Assembly (NCBI RefSeq): GCF_014647235.1 | Contig: NZ_BMOU01000002.1 | Span: forward strand, 124,417 to 188,416 | Direction of reading: 5' to 3' | Source: Haloarcula pellucida | GTDB lineage: Archaea; Halobacteriota; Halobacteria; Halobacteriales; Haloarculaceae | Length of the DNA stretch: 64,000 nt | In this document: piece after piece, positions 25,023 to 32,809 of the stretch | How the letters are laid out: each line of letters starts with the position of its first letter | How positions within the stretch are numbered: position 1 is the first letter of the stretch | The notes under the pieces: generated by a model | The model's input: only the letters and a program-made list of their open reading frames with translations | The model's database searches: none | What the model was told of the DNA's origin: nothing | Program-made: the position numbers and the translations under genes

Positions 25023-25161
25023 CTGTCTCGTCCCGTTCGACGCTACATACGATAATAAAGGTCGACTGTCTCTGCGGGCGGCGTTCGCGAGACACACTGA
25101 GCGGTCGGGCAAAACGCGAGGAAAGGGAAGATACTTCCCTGTCCTGCCCGCACCGAATGGT

Positions 25162-25335
25162 ATGAGCACGTACACTGTCCGCGGTAGCTTCCCGGCCCGC
25201 GACGGGCCCCAGGAGTTCGAGACAGAGGTCGAGGCACCGAACGAGAACGTCGCCGAGGAGCGAATCTTCAGCAACCTCGGCTCCCAGCACAACCTCAAGC
25301 GCACCCAGATCACCATCGACGAGGTGGCAGCATGA
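25162..25335 (+). CDS. rplX: Ribosomal protein L18Ae (LX/L20A)
   Basis: 57 residues: TYTVRGSFPARDGPQEFETEVEAPNENVAEERIFSNLGSQHNLKR fits the short archaeal LX protein, which stabilises the large subunit. It overlaps the prefoldin gene by 4 bp (ATGA). The pair rplX-pfdA-ftsY is a conserved archaeal cluster, here joined to the L39e operon through three small genes. Confidence 0.93.
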   Translation: MSTYTVRGSFPARDGPQEFETEVEAPNENVAEERIFSNLGSQHNLKRTQITIDEVAA

Positions 25336-25793
25336 TGGGTGGCGGTGGCGGCGGCGGTCAGATGCAGCAGATCTCCCAGGAAATCGAGCAGATGGACCAG
25401 GAGATCGAGGCGATCCAGAACGAAATCGAGAGTCTCCGACAGGAAAAGACCGAGGCCGACGAGGCCATCGAGGCCATCGAGACGCTGGAGTCCGGGTCGA
25501 CGGTGCAGGTCCCGGTGGGCGGCGACGCCTACATCCGTGCGACCGTCGACGACATCGACGAAATCGTCGTCTCGCTGGGTGGCGGCTACGCCGCCGAACG
25601 CGACCAGGAGGGCGCTGTTAGCTCCCTCGAAACGAAAAAGGAGACGCTGGACGACCGCATCGAGGACCTCCAGTCCGAAATCGCCGAAGTCGAAACCGAA
25701 AAGGAGGAACTCGAACAGCAGGCCCAGCAGATGCAACAACAGCAGATGCAACAGATGATGCAACAGCAGCAAGAAGAGCAGAGCGACGAGTAA
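25332..25793 (+). CDS. pfdA: Prefoldin alpha subunit
   Basis: 153 residues. Two long coiled coils (IEQMDQEIEAIQNEIESLRQEK and SLETKKETLDDRIEDLQSEIAEVE) flank the beta-hairpin core STVQVPVGGDAYIRATVDDIDEIVVSLGGGYAAER, as in GimC alpha subunits, which hand unfolded chains to the thermosome. The C-terminus is a Gln/Met run (residues about 127-148), longer and more repetitive than usual. The N-terminus also has an unusual poly-Gly stretch. It is coupled to rplX and 7 bp before ftsY. Confidence 0.94.
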   Translation: MMGGGGGGGQMQQISQEIEQMDQEIEAIQNEIESLRQEKTEADEAIEAIETLESGSTVQVPVGGDAYIRATVDDIDEIVVSLGGGYAAERDQEGAVSSLETKKETLDDRIEDLQSEIAEVETEKEELEQQAQQMQQQQMQQMMQQQQEEQSDE

Positions 25794-25800
25794 GGCCGCC

Positions 25801-27012
25801 ATGTTCGACGGACTGAAGGACAAACTCAGCGGCTTCACCAGCGACGTCGAAGAGGACGTCGACGAGGAGGCCGTCGAGGAGGAACCCGCTGAGGACGACC
25901 CCGTGGCGGCGGACGCCGACGAGCACGTTCCCGAGGGCGGACCCGGCGAGGAGACGGTCGAACCGACGGCAGAGGCGGTCGCGTCACCCGAGACGACCGC
26001 AGACGTCGACACGGCGGCCGAGGAACCGCCGGGCGGCGTCGAACCCGCCGACTCGTCGCCCGAGAGCGACGCACCTGCCGAGGACGACGAACCGGACGAG
26101 AGCGAGGCGACCGACGACGGCGATAGCCGCAGTCTGACCGAGAAGGCCAAGATAATGGCCACCGGGAAGACGGTCATCGAGGAGGAGGACCTCCAGAAGC
26201 ACCTCGACGACCTCGAACTGGCTCTGCTGTCGAGCGACGTCGAGATGAGCGTCGCCAACGAGATTCTGGCCGGCGTCGAGGAGAACCTCACCGGCCAGAC
26301 CCGCCGCCGCCTGTCGAGTACCGGCAACCTCGTCCGGGACGCGCTTCGCGAGGCGCTGTACGACGTCATCAGCGTCGGCCAGTTCGACTTCGACGAGCGC
26401 GTCCAGCAGGCAGACAGTCCGGTCGTCATCGTCTTCACCGGCGTCAACGGCGTCGGGAAGACGACGACCATCGCGAAGATGGCGCAGTACTTCGAGGACC
26501 GTGGCATGTCGACGGTACTCGCCAACGGCGACACCTACCGGGCCGGCGCGAACGAGCAACTCCAGAAGCACGCCGAGAACCTCGGCAAGAAGATAATCAC
26601 CCACGAACAGGGCTCGGACCCGACGGCAGTCGTCTACGACGCCGTCGAGTACGCGAAGGCCAACGACGTGGACGTGGTGCTGGGCGACACCGCCGGTCGC
26701 CTCCACACCTCGGACGACCTGATGGCCCAACTGGAGAAGATAGACCGGAACATCGACCCGGACATGACCATCTTCGTCGACGAGGCCGTCGCCGGACAGG
26801 ACGCCGTCAATCGCGCCCGCGAGTTCAACGACGCGGCGGAAATCGACGGAGCGGTGCTGACGAAAGCCGACGCCGATCCGCAAGGCGGTGCGGCCATCTC
26901 CGTGGCCCACGTCACCGGCAAGCCGATTCTGTTCCTCGGGACGGGGCAGGACTACGACGACCTCGAACCGTTCGACCCCGAGCGAATCGTCGACAGCCTC
27001 TTCGACGAGTAG
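25801..27012 (+). CDS. ftsY: Signal recognition particle receptor FtsY
   Basis: 403 residues: an acidic A domain (about 1-110) that would contact the membrane, then the NG GTPase. Motifs are GVNGVGKTTTIAKMAQYF (G1, about residue 217), GDTYRAGANEQL, VVLGDTAGRLHTSDDLM (G3), TKADADPQGGAAISVAHVTGKPILFLGTGQDYDDL (G4 and closing motif). It docks SRP54 with ribosomes at the membrane. Its partner gene, SRP54, is in the same window at 34.9 kb. Monomer length is normal for haloarchaea. Confidence 0.97.
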   Translation: MFDGLKDKLSGFTSDVEEDVDEEAVEEEPAEDDPVAADADEHVPEGGPGEETVEPTAEAVASPETTADVDTAAEEPPGGVEPADSSPESDAPAEDDEPDESEATDDGDSRSLTEKAKIMATGKTVIEEEDLQKHLDDLELALLSSDVEMSVANEILAGVEENLTGQTRRRLSSTGNLVRDALREALYDVISVGQFDFDERVQQADSPVVIVFTGVNGVGKTTTIAKMAQYFEDRGMSTVLANGDTYRAGANEQLQKHAENLGKKIITHEQGSDPTAVVYDAVEYAKANDVDVVLGDTAGRLHTSDDLMAQLEKIDRNIDPDMTIFVDEAVAGQDAVNRAREFNDAAEIDGAVLTKADADPQGGAAISVAHVTGKPILFLGTGQDYDDLEPFDPERIVDSLFDE

Positions 27013-27188
27013 CCGCCGCGACGTATCGGCAATTCTTTCCACGACCGACGACGCTGAGCGTCAGGTAACAGCCGGCCCTCGCCCCTGATCGGCCGACGGC
27101 AGCGATGGCCGCTCTATCGAATCCCGGCAACATTATCCTCGTCGGGGGAGGTGGGGCCGTATTCGCCGCCAGGGGCGCGTTGATTGTG

Positions 27189-27212
27189 CGTGGTGTTGTG
27201 TACCATACCACG
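27189..27212 (+). promoter_or_regulatory. Inverted repeat upstream of the siroheme reductase gene
   Basis: CGTGGT (27189-27194) and ACCACG (27207-27212) form a perfect six-base inverted repeat with 12 bases between, 22 bp before the start codon at 27234. The position suits a regulator that acts on the reductase and its partner gene, perhaps in response to nitrogen source. No family of regulator is implied by the sequence. Confidence 0.45.
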
Positions 27213-27233
27213 ACCCCCAGAGGTGGACTTCCA

Positions 27234-29000
27234 ATGAACACTGTCGAACGATGGAAACAGGAGAAACACCCACTCGACGTCGTCGAGGACGTCAAGCGGT
27301 ACGCCGACGCGGAGATGAGCTTCGAGGAGATAGCGGCCGCGGCCGGCGACGGCGAGTGGGAGCGCCTGAAGTGGGCGGGGCTGTACGCCCACGGCCAGCA
27401 GGACGGGTACTTCATGCTACGGACGAAGGTCCCCGGCGGCCGTCTGACGCCCGAACAGGCCCGCGTCGTCGGCGAGGTGGCCGAGGAGTTCGCCACGGCA
27501 CCCGAGGAACACGGCGGCGCCGACCAGAACGCGGTCTGGGGCGACGCCTTTCTGGACATCACGACCCGGCAGGACGTCCAGATGCACTGGATAGCAGTCG
27601 AGGACGTCCCCGAGATATGGGCCCGGTACGACGAGGTGGGACTGACGACGATTCAGGGCTGTGGCGACTCCGCGCGCAACGTCCTCGGGTGTCCCGCCGC
27701 CGGCCTGAACGACCACGAGTGCTTCGACGCCCAACCAGTCGTCGACGCCGTCTCGGCGTACTTCACCGAGAACCGCGAGTACGCCAACCTCCCGCGGAAG
27801 TTCAAGATGACCATCACCGGCTGTCGGGCCGACTGCGCCCAGTCCCAGATAAACGACGTGGGGATGACGCCCGCGAAACGCGAGGTGGGCGGCGCGCCAC
27901 AGTACGGCTTTCACGTCAGGGTCGGCGGCGGCCTCTCGGACGGCCCCCGGATGGCCTCGGACCTCGACGTGTTCGTCCCGCCCGAGGACGCCGTGGAGTT
28001 CTGCCGGGCCGTCGCCCAGACGTTCAAGGAACTGGGCGACCGGTCGAATCGGGGCGTCTGCCGGATGCGCTACCTCGTCCAGCAGATGGGGGCCGAAACG
28101 TTCGAGGAGGCAGTCAAGGACCGCTGTACCGTCGACTTGCCGACGCGTGGGACCGACCTCACGGAGGGGTACCGCGGCGACCACGTCGGCGTCCACGACC
28201 AGCGCGAAGACGGCCTGAAGTACGTCGGCTTCAACGTCGTCGCGGGCCGGATGGGCGGCGACGAGTTCGCCGCGGCGGCCGACGCCGCCGAGACGTACGG
28301 CACCGACGAGGCGTCGGTTCGGCTGGCGACCGACCAGAACTTCCTCGTCACCCACGTCCCCGAGACGCACGTCGGCGACCTGCTGAACGAACCGTTCGCC
28401 CGGAACTACCGGCCCGACCCCGGCCCGTTCTCCCGCGGTGCCGTGGGCTGTACCGGGTCGGAGTTTTGCAACTACGGCATCATCGAGACGAAACAGCGGG
28501 TTCGCCGGTGGGCGAAAGCGCTCGACAAACGAATCGACACGCCCGACGACCTCGACGTGGTCCGGATGCACATGTCCGGGTGTTCGGCCTCCTGCGCCCA
28601 GCCACAGATAGCCGACATCGGCTTCCGCGGCGAGACGGTCCAAATCGACGACCCCGAAGGGACGACCAACGAGGAGGGGGACAACGGCGAGGCGTCGGAG
28701 ACGCCTCGTGCAGACGGCGAAGCCGTCGACATCGTCGAGGGGATGGACTTCGGCCTCGGCGGAAGTCTAGGGTCGGACAACGAGTTCTTAGACTGGGTCG
28801 AACACGCCGTCCCCGCCGACGCCGTGATACCTGCTCTCGAAGAACTGTTCGAGCGGTACGCCGCCGAACGCGAGGACGGCGAGCGCTTCTATCAGTGGTG
28901 TCGCCGGGTCGAAAACGACCGTCTGCGGTCGATTATGCAGCGGGCAGACGCCACCGTCGTCGGTGGCGTGGCCCGCGAGGAGGTGGCCGACGATGACTGA
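27234..29000 (+). CDS. nirA: Siroheme nitrite/sulfite reductase (NirA-type)
   Basis: 588 residues with the two-fold repeat of assimilatory nitrite/sulfite reductases. The siroheme-[4Fe-4S] ligands are C406 and C412 (CTGSEFC) and C450 and C454 (SGCSASC). A first, degenerate copy is seen in GCGDSARNVLGCP and TGCRADCAQSQ. The role is six-electron reduction of nitrite to ammonium, or sulfite to sulfide. A Gly/Glu/Asp-rich insert (about residues 479-505) precedes the last domain. It overlaps the F420-type gene by 8 bp, which suggests that protein as electron donor. Confidence 0.9.
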   Translation: MNTVERWKQEKHPLDVVEDVKRYADAEMSFEEIAAAAGDGEWERLKWAGLYAHGQQDGYFMLRTKVPGGRLTPEQARVVGEVAEEFATAPEEHGGADQNAVWGDAFLDITTRQDVQMHWIAVEDVPEIWARYDEVGLTTIQGCGDSARNVLGCPAAGLNDHECFDAQPVVDAVSAYFTENREYANLPRKFKMTITGCRADCAQSQINDVGMTPAKREVGGAPQYGFHVRVGGGLSDGPRMASDLDVFVPPEDAVEFCRAVAQTFKELGDRSNRGVCRMRYLVQQMGAETFEEAVKDRCTVDLPTRGTDLTEGYRGDHVGVHDQREDGLKYVGFNVVAGRMGGDEFAAAADAAETYGTDEASVRLATDQNFLVTHVPETHVGDLLNEPFARNYRPDPGPFSRGAVGCTGSEFCNYGIIETKQRVRRWAKALDKRIDTPDDLDVVRMHMSGCSASCAQPQIADIGFRGETVQIDDPEGTTNEEGDNGEASETPRADGEAVDIVEGMDFGLGGSLGSDNEFLDWVEHAVPADAVIPALEELFERYAAEREDGERFYQWCRRVENDRLRSIMQRADATVVGGVAREEVADDD

Positions 29001-30582
29001 CGACGAGCGAGAGCGAGGGCAGGTCGCGCCGGCCGACGCCGCTCCGGAACTCATCGAAGGAGCGCCCTCCGACGAGTGTGACGACGACCGTGGCGAGCGC
29101 CGACTCGTCACCGACGGTGGGCGGGACACCGGGCCGTTGCCGGGCGTTCCGTCGACGGACTCGGCCGACGCCGGGTGTGGCTGTGGCGACTCGTGTGGCT
29201 GTGGCGGCCACGACGAGGCCGTCCGACCCGACGGCGGCGCCACAGCGAGCAACGTCGACGAGCACGGCAAACTCAAGCCCGTGGAGTTCACCGAACCCGC
29301 CGCGGGCGTCAGTCAGGACGTCGAGGACGGCCGACCCGACGAGCGCGTGAACGTCCCCGACGGCGTCGAGTTGGACACGCCGGGGTACGGCATCCGCGCC
29401 GAGATGAGCGACATCGAGGAACCCGACGGGAAGACGTGGTTCATGGAACTCGACGAAGCGGTCATTCAGAACGACCGGTGTATCCAGTGTGGCACCTGCG
29501 TCGCCGCCTGCCCCAGCGACTCCATCGGCATCGGCGAGGACGACCTGCCGAAACTTGTCAAGATGTGCACGGGGTGTTCGCTGTGCTGGGACATGTGCCC
29601 GCGCGGCGGCCTGCGCTACGAGCGCCAGTGGAAGATTACTGGCGGCGAGGACAACGTGAAGGGCGCCGGCGACCCCATCACGGAGTTCTCGGCGAAGGTC
29701 GAAGACGACTGGCGCGAGAACGCCCAAGACGGCGGTCTGGTCACGTCCGTACTCTGTCACCTGCTGGAGGCCGACGAGATAGACGGCGCGCTCGTCGCCA
29801 CCGAGAGCGACGAGGAGCCCTGGAAGGCCGAGTCGTTCCTCGCGACGACGCCCGAGGAGTGCATCGAGAACGCCGGGAGCTTCTACAACCAGACGCTGGC
29901 GCTGGGCAATCTGGACCTCTCGCAGTGGGCGCACAAACTCGGCGTCCCGCTCTCCGAGGCGTCGCTCGCGCTCGTCGGCACGCCGTGTGAAATCGAGGGC
30001 ATCCGCGCCCTGCAGGACTTCGAGTGGGACTACGCGGCCCAGGAGGACGGCGTCCGGGCGATCGACTACACTATCGCCCTGATGTGTACGAAGAACTTCA
30101 ACTATTACTCGCTCATCGGCGAGCAACTCGCGGAGAAACGGGACGTCCAGCCGGAGGATATCGGCAAACTGGACGTCCTCGACGGCGAGATGCGGGTGTA
30201 CGACCACGACGGCGACCCCATCCTCGTCGAGGACGTCGAGGCGTTCCACGACGCCGCGCTCAAGGGGTGTGACGAGTGCGCCGACTTCACGGGCTACTGT
30301 GCGGACCTCACCGTCGGCTCCGTCGGGTCGAGCGACGAGTACTCCTCGGTCATCGTCCGGACCGAGCAGGGCCTCCGGGCCTGGGAGTTGACCGAACCGG
30401 ACCTCGACTACCACGACTTAGAGGACCGCAGTGCCATCGGCGGCCTCCAGAGCTGGGACAAGAAGAAGGCCTTCGAGTCGCTGGAACGCCCGTTCGACCC
30501 CGACGCCCCGCGGTTCATCGACTACGCGGACCACGCCGAGCAGTACGGCACGGAACTGCACCCCCACGAGGCCGACCACTGA
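28993..30582 (+). CDS. F420-dehydrogenase beta-type (FrhB/FdhB) protein with two [4Fe-4S] clusters
   Basis: 529 residues. Residues 1-150 are an acidic extension with a CxCxxxCxC cluster (C62, C64, C68, C70). Residues 163-202 carry two ferredoxin [4Fe-4S] motifs (CIQCGTCVAACP, CTGCSLCWDMCP). The rest is the FrhB/FdhB flavin/F420 domain with LVGTPCEIEGI, ALMCTKNFNYYSL and CDECADFTGYCADLTVGSVGS. Members oxidise reduced F420 through FAD and pass electrons to Fe-S clusters. The 8-bp overlap with the siroheme reductase gene suggests the pair works as an F420H2-dependent reductase. Confidence 0.88.
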   Translation: MTDDERERGQVAPADAAPELIEGAPSDECDDDRGERRLVTDGGRDTGPLPGVPSTDSADAGCGCGDSCGCGGHDEAVRPDGGATASNVDEHGKLKPVEFTEPAAGVSQDVEDGRPDERVNVPDGVELDTPGYGIRAEMSDIEEPDGKTWFMELDEAVIQNDRCIQCGTCVAACPSDSIGIGEDDLPKLVKMCTGCSLCWDMCPRGGLRYERQWKITGGEDNVKGAGDPITEFSAKVEDDWRENAQDGGLVTSVLCHLLEADEIDGALVATESDEEPWKAESFLATTPEECIENAGSFYNQTLALGNLDLSQWAHKLGVPLSEASLALVGTPCEIEGIRALQDFEWDYAAQEDGVRAIDYTIALMCTKNFNYYSLIGEQLAEKRDVQPEDIGKLDVLDGEMRVYDHDGDPILVEDVEAFHDAALKGCDECADFTGYCADLTVGSVGSSDEYSSVIVRTEQGLRAWELTEPDLDYHDLEDRSAIGGLQSWDKKKAFESLERPFDPDAPRFIDYADHAEQYGTELHPHEADH

Positions 30583-30609
30583 GCCGGGCGGCCCCGGTCC
30601 GGGGCGGCG

Positions 30610-32454
30610 TCAGTCGTCCGTCTCGCCCCCGCCCAGCGAGGGGCCGCCGGTGAAGACAAACTGGTGTTCGGATTCGGTCTCGAAGCGGTCGAGGACGTCG
30701 TACAGCGGTTTGACGTAGCGGACGAGTTCGTCGGCCCGCTGGCTGACCTCGTTGAGTTCGGCGGCCTGTTCCTCGGCGGCGCCGGCGACGTTCTCGGCCT
30801 CGGACATCGTGTGGTCGGTGGCGTCGGCCACCTCGTTGAGCGTCCCGGCGACGTCGCCGAGGCTGTCGCGGGCGCGCTCGATGTCGCCGTCCTCGAGAGC
30901 GACGACGGCCGCGTCGACCGTCTCGGTGGCCTCCTGCAGGCGCTCGCGCTGGCCGGTAGCGTCCTCGGAGATCTTCTGGATGGACTCGGCCACCTGCTCG
31001 GCTGCGTCCGTGACGCTGGCGGCGCTGGCTCCGACCACCTCCCCGGACTCTTCGACCTGTCCGGCGAAGCTCTTGAGTTGACCGGTCGTCTTCTCAAGTT
31101 CCGCAATCATCTCGTTGAAGTCAGTCGCGATGGCGTCCATCGCGTCGTGCTGGCCGTCGGTTTCCATGCGTTGGGTCAGGTCGCCGGCGGCGGCCTGTGC
31201 CATCACTTCGGAGTACGTGGCGGCCGTCTCCTGCAGATAGGCGTTCGTCTCGACGACCTCTTCGTGGGCGACTTCCGCGCGCTTGCGCTCGCGTTCGGCT
31301 TCGTCGATACGGTCCTGTAAGGCGTCTCGCATCGCCCCGAACCCGTCGTAGAGGCGCCCGACAGTGTCGATGCGGCCGGACTCGATTTCGACGTCGAGTT
31401 CGCCCGCCTGCATCCGTTCGGTCTTGCGAGTCAGGCGGTTGAGCGCGCTGGCAGTGTTGCGACCGAGGACGGCGCCGATGGCCCCGACTGCGGCGATGCC
31501 CAGCACCGTCGCCAGCAGGCCACGGTCGGCGACGCTCCGGACGGTGCCGTAGGCCGTCTGGACGTCGGTGTGGACGAGCACGACCCAGTCCGTGTCAAGC
31601 ACTTGCGCGTAGCCGACGACGTACTCCTTGCCGGCCATGCTCGCGGAGCCATCGAGCGCCGCGTTCGCGGGCCCGGCCCGGAGCGCACCGGGATCGGCGG
31701 GGCCGCTCTCACGGGCCGCGGCCGGCGCGCCGTTGTCCTCGCCGTAGGGCTGGAGGAACAGGTCGGTGTTCAACTGGTGGAACAGGACGTCGTTCGAACC
31801 GTCGACCACGAGCGTGGTGCTACTGCCGGTGCCAGAGAGCGTCCCGGTGCGCTGTTGCAGCGGGACGGTGTATATCACCACGTCGCCGGCCCCGTTGTCT
31901 GCGGGCGTAACGTAGGCGATGCGTGGCTGTGGCGATTCGAGCGTCGGCGTGTCGGTGTAGGCCTCGGTGACGACCGTCCCGGACCCGCCGTCGAGGGCGG
32001 TCCTGACTGTCTCGTTCAGGATGTCGACGGACTCGCCACGGTAGTTCGACTTCGTCGAGGCGGCGACGACGCCCTCGTCGGTGTCGACGTAGTGGAGGTT
32101 CGGCTGGTCGTCCCCGTCGAACTCGCGTTCGCGTAGCTCTCGATCGAACTGCGACTGAATCGCCGAGATGTTTCCGGCCCGGACTGGCCGCGAGCGGGCC
32201 ATCGTCTCGACGAACAACGAGTTCTGCGTGTTCCAGTTCGAGAGGCTATCGGCCTCCTGCTTGGCCGTCGTCGCGTGTTCGTCGAGCACCTGTTGTTCGA
32301 ACTCGGCGGTCATCTGCTGGGTACCGACGGCCCCGACGCTCCCCACGAGAACGCCGATACACAGCAGCGCGATGAAGAACTTGAGCGCGAAACTCCGGCG
32401 GACGAACGCCGGCGTCACCGACCGAACGACGCTCAGGATGTCGTCGTCGCTCAT
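30610..32454 (-). CDS. Chemoreceptor-like transducer lacking the signalling tip
   Basis: 614 residues: N-terminal helix FALKFFIALLCIGVLVGSVGAV, an external dCache-like sensor (about 45-320) with LHYVDTDEGVVAAST and YVVGYAQVLDTDWVVLVHTD, a second helix, a HAMP-type region and helical repeats. The cytoplasmic part lacks the conserved hairpin tip (the EQTNMLALNA-type segment that binds CheA/CheW). Instead, two methylation-helix-like stretches are joined by a short link. It may sense without controlling the flagellum. The start at 32454 is preferred to 32523. Confidence 0.82.
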   Translation of the reverse strand: MSDDDILSVVRSVTPAFVRRSFALKFFIALLCIGVLVGSVGAVGTQQMTAEFEQQVLDEHATTAKQEADSLSNWNTQNSLFVETMARSRPVRAGNISAIQSQFDRELREREFDGDDQPNLHYVDTDEGVVAASTKSNYRGESVDILNETVRTALDGGSGTVVTEAYTDTPTLESPQPRIAYVTPADNGAGDVVIYTVPLQQRTGTLSGTGSSTTLVVDGSNDVLFHQLNTDLFLQPYGEDNGAPAAARESGPADPGALRAGPANAALDGSASMAGKEYVVGYAQVLDTDWVVLVHTDVQTAYGTVRSVADRGLLATVLGIAAVGAIGAVLGRNTASALNRLTRKTERMQAGELDVEIESGRIDTVGRLYDGFGAMRDALQDRIDEAERERKRAEVAHEEVVETNAYLQETAATYSEVMAQAAAGDLTQRMETDGQHDAMDAIATDFNEMIAELEKTTGQLKSFAGQVEESGEVVGASAASVTDAAEQVAESIQKISEDATGQRERLQEATETVDAAVVALEDGDIERARDSLGDVAGTLNEVADATDHTMSEAENVAGAAEEQAAELNEVSQRADELVRYVKPLYDVLDRFETESEHQFVFTGGPSLGGGETDD

Positions 32455-32580
32455 CCGCTCACCCGCCGAACTGCGTCTCTTCGATCGGCTGAACGCCCCG
32501 ATCTGGTTCCGACGCGACCCCACCGCGCCGACGCTGTTCCCCTGAGTGCTTCGCCATCCGTCACCATGGAGAAGATTTGT

Positions 32581-32593
32581 GAAATACTATTTC
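32581..32593 (-). promoter_or_regulatory. A/T-rich palindrome upstream of the transducer gene
   Basis: GAAAT-ACT-ATTTC is a perfect palindrome and the only A/T-rich element near the leftward transducer gene. It could be both the TATA region and an operator. The leader to the preferred start would then be about 100 bases. Confidence 0.4.
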
Positions 32594-32720
32594 ATAATTG
32601 TTTCCATACGTTCGGACAGTGAGCGCGAGTGCTGTCCGCTGTCGACGTCGCGACGAAAAAACGGCATCTGCGCGTCCGTCTCGGATCGTCTCGCGCTCCC
32701 CGTTCGCGTTCGAGGCTCCG

Positions 32721-32736
32721 ACCACCGGGAGGTGGT
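32721..32736. terminator. Short hairpin between leftward genes
   Basis: ACCACC-GGGA-GGTGGT, six perfect pairs and a four-base loop, without a clear T-tract on either strand. It may assist the stronger hairpin nearby. Confidence 0.3.
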
Positions 32737-32780
32737 TCGCTACTGCTTCGCGGTTCGTTCCGCTCACCGCGTCGCCTGAA

Positions 32781-32809
32781 CGTGGTTCCTCCTTGCAGTC
32801 GGAACCACG
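32781..32809 (-). terminator. Hairpin directly after the KDPG aldolase stop codon
   Basis: CGTGGTTCC (32781-32789) and GGAACCACG (32801-32809) pair perfectly over nine bases around an 11-base loop. On the leftward strand the hairpin follows the aldolase stop without any spacer. No long T-tract follows, so it may block exonucleases or slow polymerase rather than act as a classical terminator. Confidence 0.5.

Larger units (their letters stand above)
32455..32809. other. Intergenic region with three palindromes
   Basis: 355 bp between two leftward genes. It holds GAAATACTATTTC (32581-32593, promoter-like for the transducer gene), a six-base hairpin at 32721-32736 and a nine-base hairpin at 32781-32809 next to the aldolase stop. 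No coding frame with normal codon bias is seen. Confidence 0.55.

Noticed and set aside
24663-26534. A 623-codon leftward open frame running antisense through pfdA and ftsY
   Set aside because: Only its first-named end (24663-25022) encodes a membrane protein. The rest is the antisense shadow of two certain genes, with a composition caused by their codon bias.
27251-28996. A 581-codon frame, in another phase, inside the siroheme reductase gene
   Set aside because: Arg-rich shadow typical of high-GC third positions; the reductase with its four cluster Cys is certain.
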